A stretch of DNA of 7,653 nucleotides from Chloroflexota bacterium (GTDB lineage Bacteria > Chloroflexota > Anaerolineae > Anaerolineales > Villigracilaceae): assembly GCA_016191895.1 (NCBI GenBank), contig JACPVD010000106.1, forward strand, positions 1-7,653, read 5' to 3'. This document shows positions 5,916 through 7,653 of the stretch, in pieces. A model generated the notes under the pieces. The model did no database searches and was not told the DNA's origin. It was given only the letters and a program-made list of their open reading frames with translations. The position numbers and the translations under genes are program-made. Within the stretch, counting starts at the first letter, position 1. The number at the start of each line of letters is the position of its first letter.

Positions 5916-7253
5916 TTACCGATCCACTGTAAACAAGCGCCATTCTTCCGGGATTCCCTTGAATTGAAAAGAGCCTTGTTCGCTAAAGGAAAAATCCGAC
6001 CCAACCACCAGGTCCTTGACCGTGCGTGAAACCCAGATTGTGTTCGCTCTGGCTTGCTCCAATACGCGCGCCGCAATATGAATGGCGATACCTCCAACAT
6101 CGTCCCCCATCAGTTCGATTTCGCCGGTATGCAGCCCGGCCCGTATCTCGATCCCCAACTGTTGGATTTGATCGCGGATTGCAAACGCGCAACGGATGGC
6201 GCGGGCGGGCCCGTCGAAGGTTGCCAGAAAGCCATCGCCGGTGCTCTTAATTGCCCGCCCATGGAATCGACCGATTTCTTTATGTATAAGTTCGTTATGA
6301 CCATTCAGTAAGTCTCGCCAGCGCCGGTCGCCCAGTTGAGAGGCGCGGCGGGTTGAATTCACAATGTCTGTGAAAAGAACAGTTGCTAAAACACGGTCGG
6401 GCTCAAAGGTTTGTTGTTCTCCTGTAAGGAATCCCTGAATCTCGTTGACCAGCGATTCTGAATCGCCCACCCACCACAAATGATCGTCTCCGCCCAGTTC
6501 GACGAACCGGGCGCCGGGGATATGTTCGGCGAGATAGCGCCCTTGTTCGACATGAACAGTGCGATCACCGGCGCGATGTAATATGAGGGTGGGAACATGG
6601 ATGGTCGGCAGGATGGCCCGAACATCTATCGAAATGTTCATCCGAATGATATTGGCTATGGCGCCTGGACTTGTGCTCAGCCGCAGATATTTTGCCCACC
6701 ATTGCCGAAATCGATCATCGTGGGCTGCGGATGGCGCCCAATCCTCGATGCCATAGGGACTGCCCCACGCCTTGCGCCACGCTTCCAGCCATGCTTCCGT
6801 TTGGCCGTCTTCCGGTTTGTCGCCCCACGGATAATCCGAATCCCACGCGCCCCTGGCAATGCTGCCGTACAAAACCAGCGCGGAAACACGCTCGGGGTAG
6901 GTTGCCGCGAATGTAACGCTCATCGGGCCGCCTTCCGAGATTCCAAATAAGGCGGCGCGTTGGGAACCGGCTGCATCCATGACCGCCCGAACATCATCCA
7001 TGCGTTGTTCCAGGGTCGGTATTCCAGTGATACGTTCGGAGAGACCGGTTGCCCGTTTGTCGAACAGGATCAAACGCGAGAAAGAAGCAAGCCGCTGGAG
7101 AAACCGCGCATAGGCAGGCTCCTCCCAGGCTTGTTCCAAATGAGACACAAAGCCGGGGACGACCACCAAGTCGAGCGGGCCGCCGCCGACTATTTGATAG
7201 GCGATGCTGATATCACCGCTTTGGGCAAACCGGGTTTCGGGCTGTGTGATCAT
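5916..7253 (-). CDS. Alpha/beta-hydrolase fused to a class III adenylate/guanylate cyclase domain
   Basis: This is a 445-aa two-domain protein with no signal peptide or membrane segment. Residues 1-278 are an alpha/beta-hydrolase: the nucleophile elbow is GIS106EGG, with acid D230 (RAGD) and H258 (GDDH), so the triad looks intact. Residues 286-445 are a class III cyclase domain. The metal-binding aspartates are D296 (LFTDIVNS) and D340 (STGDGF). K336 and D385 occupy the usual adenine-selecting positions, which suggests cAMP as product, and R396 fits the transition-state Arg. H392 sits where the textbook transition-state Asn is expected. Such fusions are known in actinobacteria and Chloroflexota; a natural substrate of the hydrolase part as a sensed ligand is a plausible but unproven idea. 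ATG 7253 has AGGAG (7258-7262) 4 nt upstream. It ends with TAA, followed by the CPBP gene. Confidence 0.93.
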   Translation of the reverse strand: MITQPETRFAQSGDISIAYQIVGGGPLDLVVVPGFVSHLEQAWEEPAYARFLQRLASFSRLILFDKRATGLSERITGIPTLEQRMDDVRAVMDAAGSQRAALFGISEGGPMSVTFAATYPERVSALVLYGSIARGAWDSDYPWGDKPEDGQTEAWLEAWRKAWGSPYGIEDWAPSAAHDDRFRQWWAKYLRLSTSPGAIANIIRMNISIDVRAILPTIHVPTLILHRAGDRTVHVEQGRYLAEHIPGARFVELGGDDHLWWVGDSESLVNEIQGFLTGEQQTFEPDRVLATVLFTDIVNSTRRASQLGDRRWRDLLNGHNELIHKEIGRFHGRAIKSTGDGFLATFDGPARAIRCAFAIRDQIQQLGIEIRAGLHTGEIELMGDDVGGIAIHIAARVLEQARANTIWVSRTVKDLVVGSDFSFSEQGSFQFKGIPEEWRLFTVDR

Positions 7254-7269
7254 ACTGCTCCTGATCTAA

Positions 7270-7312
7270 AGGAGTTTTCGCGTGTGGGTTGAATCTGCAC
7301 GTGAAAACTCCT
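7270..7312 (-). terminator. Long inverted repeat after the methyltransferase gene (possible terminator)
   Basis: AGGAGTTTTCGCGTG (7270-7284) pairs with CACGTGAAAACTCCT (7298-7312): 15 bp with one G-U, around a 13-nt loop. On the minus strand it starts 6 nt after the methyltransferase stop and is followed by only TTTAGATC, so the U-tract is weak. It separates the methyltransferase from the hydrolase-cyclase gene. It could be a terminator, a processing or mRNA-stability hairpin, or a protein-binding palindrome. Confidence 0.55.
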
Positions 7313-7318
7313 ATGAGA

Positions 7319-7653
7319 TTACATTGGCTTGCGGGCGCGGAAGGTGATGCCCTGCGTGCCGAAATCCAACGCGTCCGAGGGATCGGGCGTGTCCACGTAA
7401 CTGTTGTACTTGTGGACGATCTTGCCGTCTTCAAAACCAGCCGCGCTCACGGCGCGGAGCAACTCTGCATCCAGCAGAGCGCCAGCAATTCAGCCCGTCC
7501 ATAGCGAGATGTCGTCCAATGCGCTGTTGGGTACCTCCCTTTCCACAAGGATGTCACCCACTTGCAGGCGTCCGCCAGGTTTGAGAACGCGGAACCACTC
7601 GCGCAGGGTTTCGGTCTTGTCGAGGGTCAGGTTGAGGACGCCGTTGCTGATGA
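7319..7653 (-). CDS. SAM-dependent methyltransferase, AS3MT/UbiE-like, 3' part; in-frame TGA at a conserved Cys
   Basis: The 5' end lies beyond the window. The visible part reads ISNGVLNLTLDK, then FRVLKPGGRLQVGDILVE, then DDISLWTG-TGA-IAGALLDAELL, then AAGFEDGKIV and a tail, ending in TAA at 7319-7321. This is the C-terminal half of a class I methyltransferase of the arsenite-methyltransferase/UbiE group. Aligned with human AS3MT from memory, SNG matches SNC (Cys156), and W-T-G-[TGA]-IAGAL matches WGECLGGAL (Cys206), an As(III)-binding Cys. The Cys156 equivalent is Gly, so this is probably not a standard arsenite methyltransferase, and the substrate is unknown. The 56 codons after the TGA remain well conserved, which argues for readthrough, a very recent mutation or an error rather than an old pseudogene. 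Confidence 0.8.
7462..7480 (-). promoter_or_regulatory. SECIS-like hairpin just downstream of the in-frame TGA
   Basis: On the minus-strand mRNA, 10 nt after the TGA (7490-7492) starts CTCTGC-TGGAT-GCAGAG: 6 bp perfect, plus one G-U at the base. The loop begins 16 nt after the TGA and contains GG. In the E. coli fdhF SECIS the loop AGGUCU, also flanked by UGC and GCA, begins 17 nt after the UGA. The match is good in distance, size and loop G residues, but the U after GG is A here and no bulged U is obvious. Confidence 0.4.

Noticed and set aside
2740..7492. Genome-wide reassignment of TGA to Cys or Trp
   Set aside because: The CPBP gene and the leader ORF end in TGA where expected, and the intact genes use Trp TGG and Cys TGC/TGT normally.

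Overview
The window looks like a chromosomal piece of a Chloroflexota bacterium, most likely Anaerolineae-like. The clues are lipoproteins with Ser/Thr/Pro/Ala-rich linkers, an alpha/beta-hydrolase fused to a class III cyclase, moderately GC-rich genes, and TGN-extended TATAAT promoters. This placement is inferred from style only; there is no rRNA marker.

Layout. Positions 120-1762 (minus strand) hold a probable two-gene lipoprotein unit: a 273-aa secreted lipoprotein, then a double META-domain lipoprotein 41 nt downstream. The second gene is cut short by an in-frame TAA, and its missing last strand is still readable behind the stop. Positions 1763-2115 are a regulatory region with divergent promoters. 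On the plus strand a strong extended -10 is followed within 8 nt by a 26-codon, alanine-rich leader ORF, then a strong intrinsic terminator, a second promoter, and alaS (2116-4935). The leader RNA can form competing helices, as expected of a transcription attenuator that senses Ala-tRNA supply. alaS encodes all domains of alanyl-tRNA synthetase, but codon 209 is TGA.

The right half (4994-7653) is all minus strand. It holds the 3' end of an AS3MT/UbiE-like SAM methyltransferase at the window edge, a hairpin, a hydrolase-cyclase fusion gene, and 37 nt after it a CPBP-family intramembrane protease gene.

The most striking theme is three in-frame stops within 7.7 kb inside otherwise well-preserved genes: TAA at a Tyr position (META gene), TGA at a probable Cys position (alaS), and TGA at a conserved Cys position (methyltransferase). 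The methyltransferase TGA is followed by a hairpin with the geometry of a bacterial SECIS element, so it is a plausible selenocysteine codon. The alaS TGA has no convincing SECIS. Together the three could instead reflect base-call errors or young nonsense mutations: each is one third-position change to A away from the expected codon. TAA, TAG and TGA all end intact genes here, so wholesale recoding is not supported.
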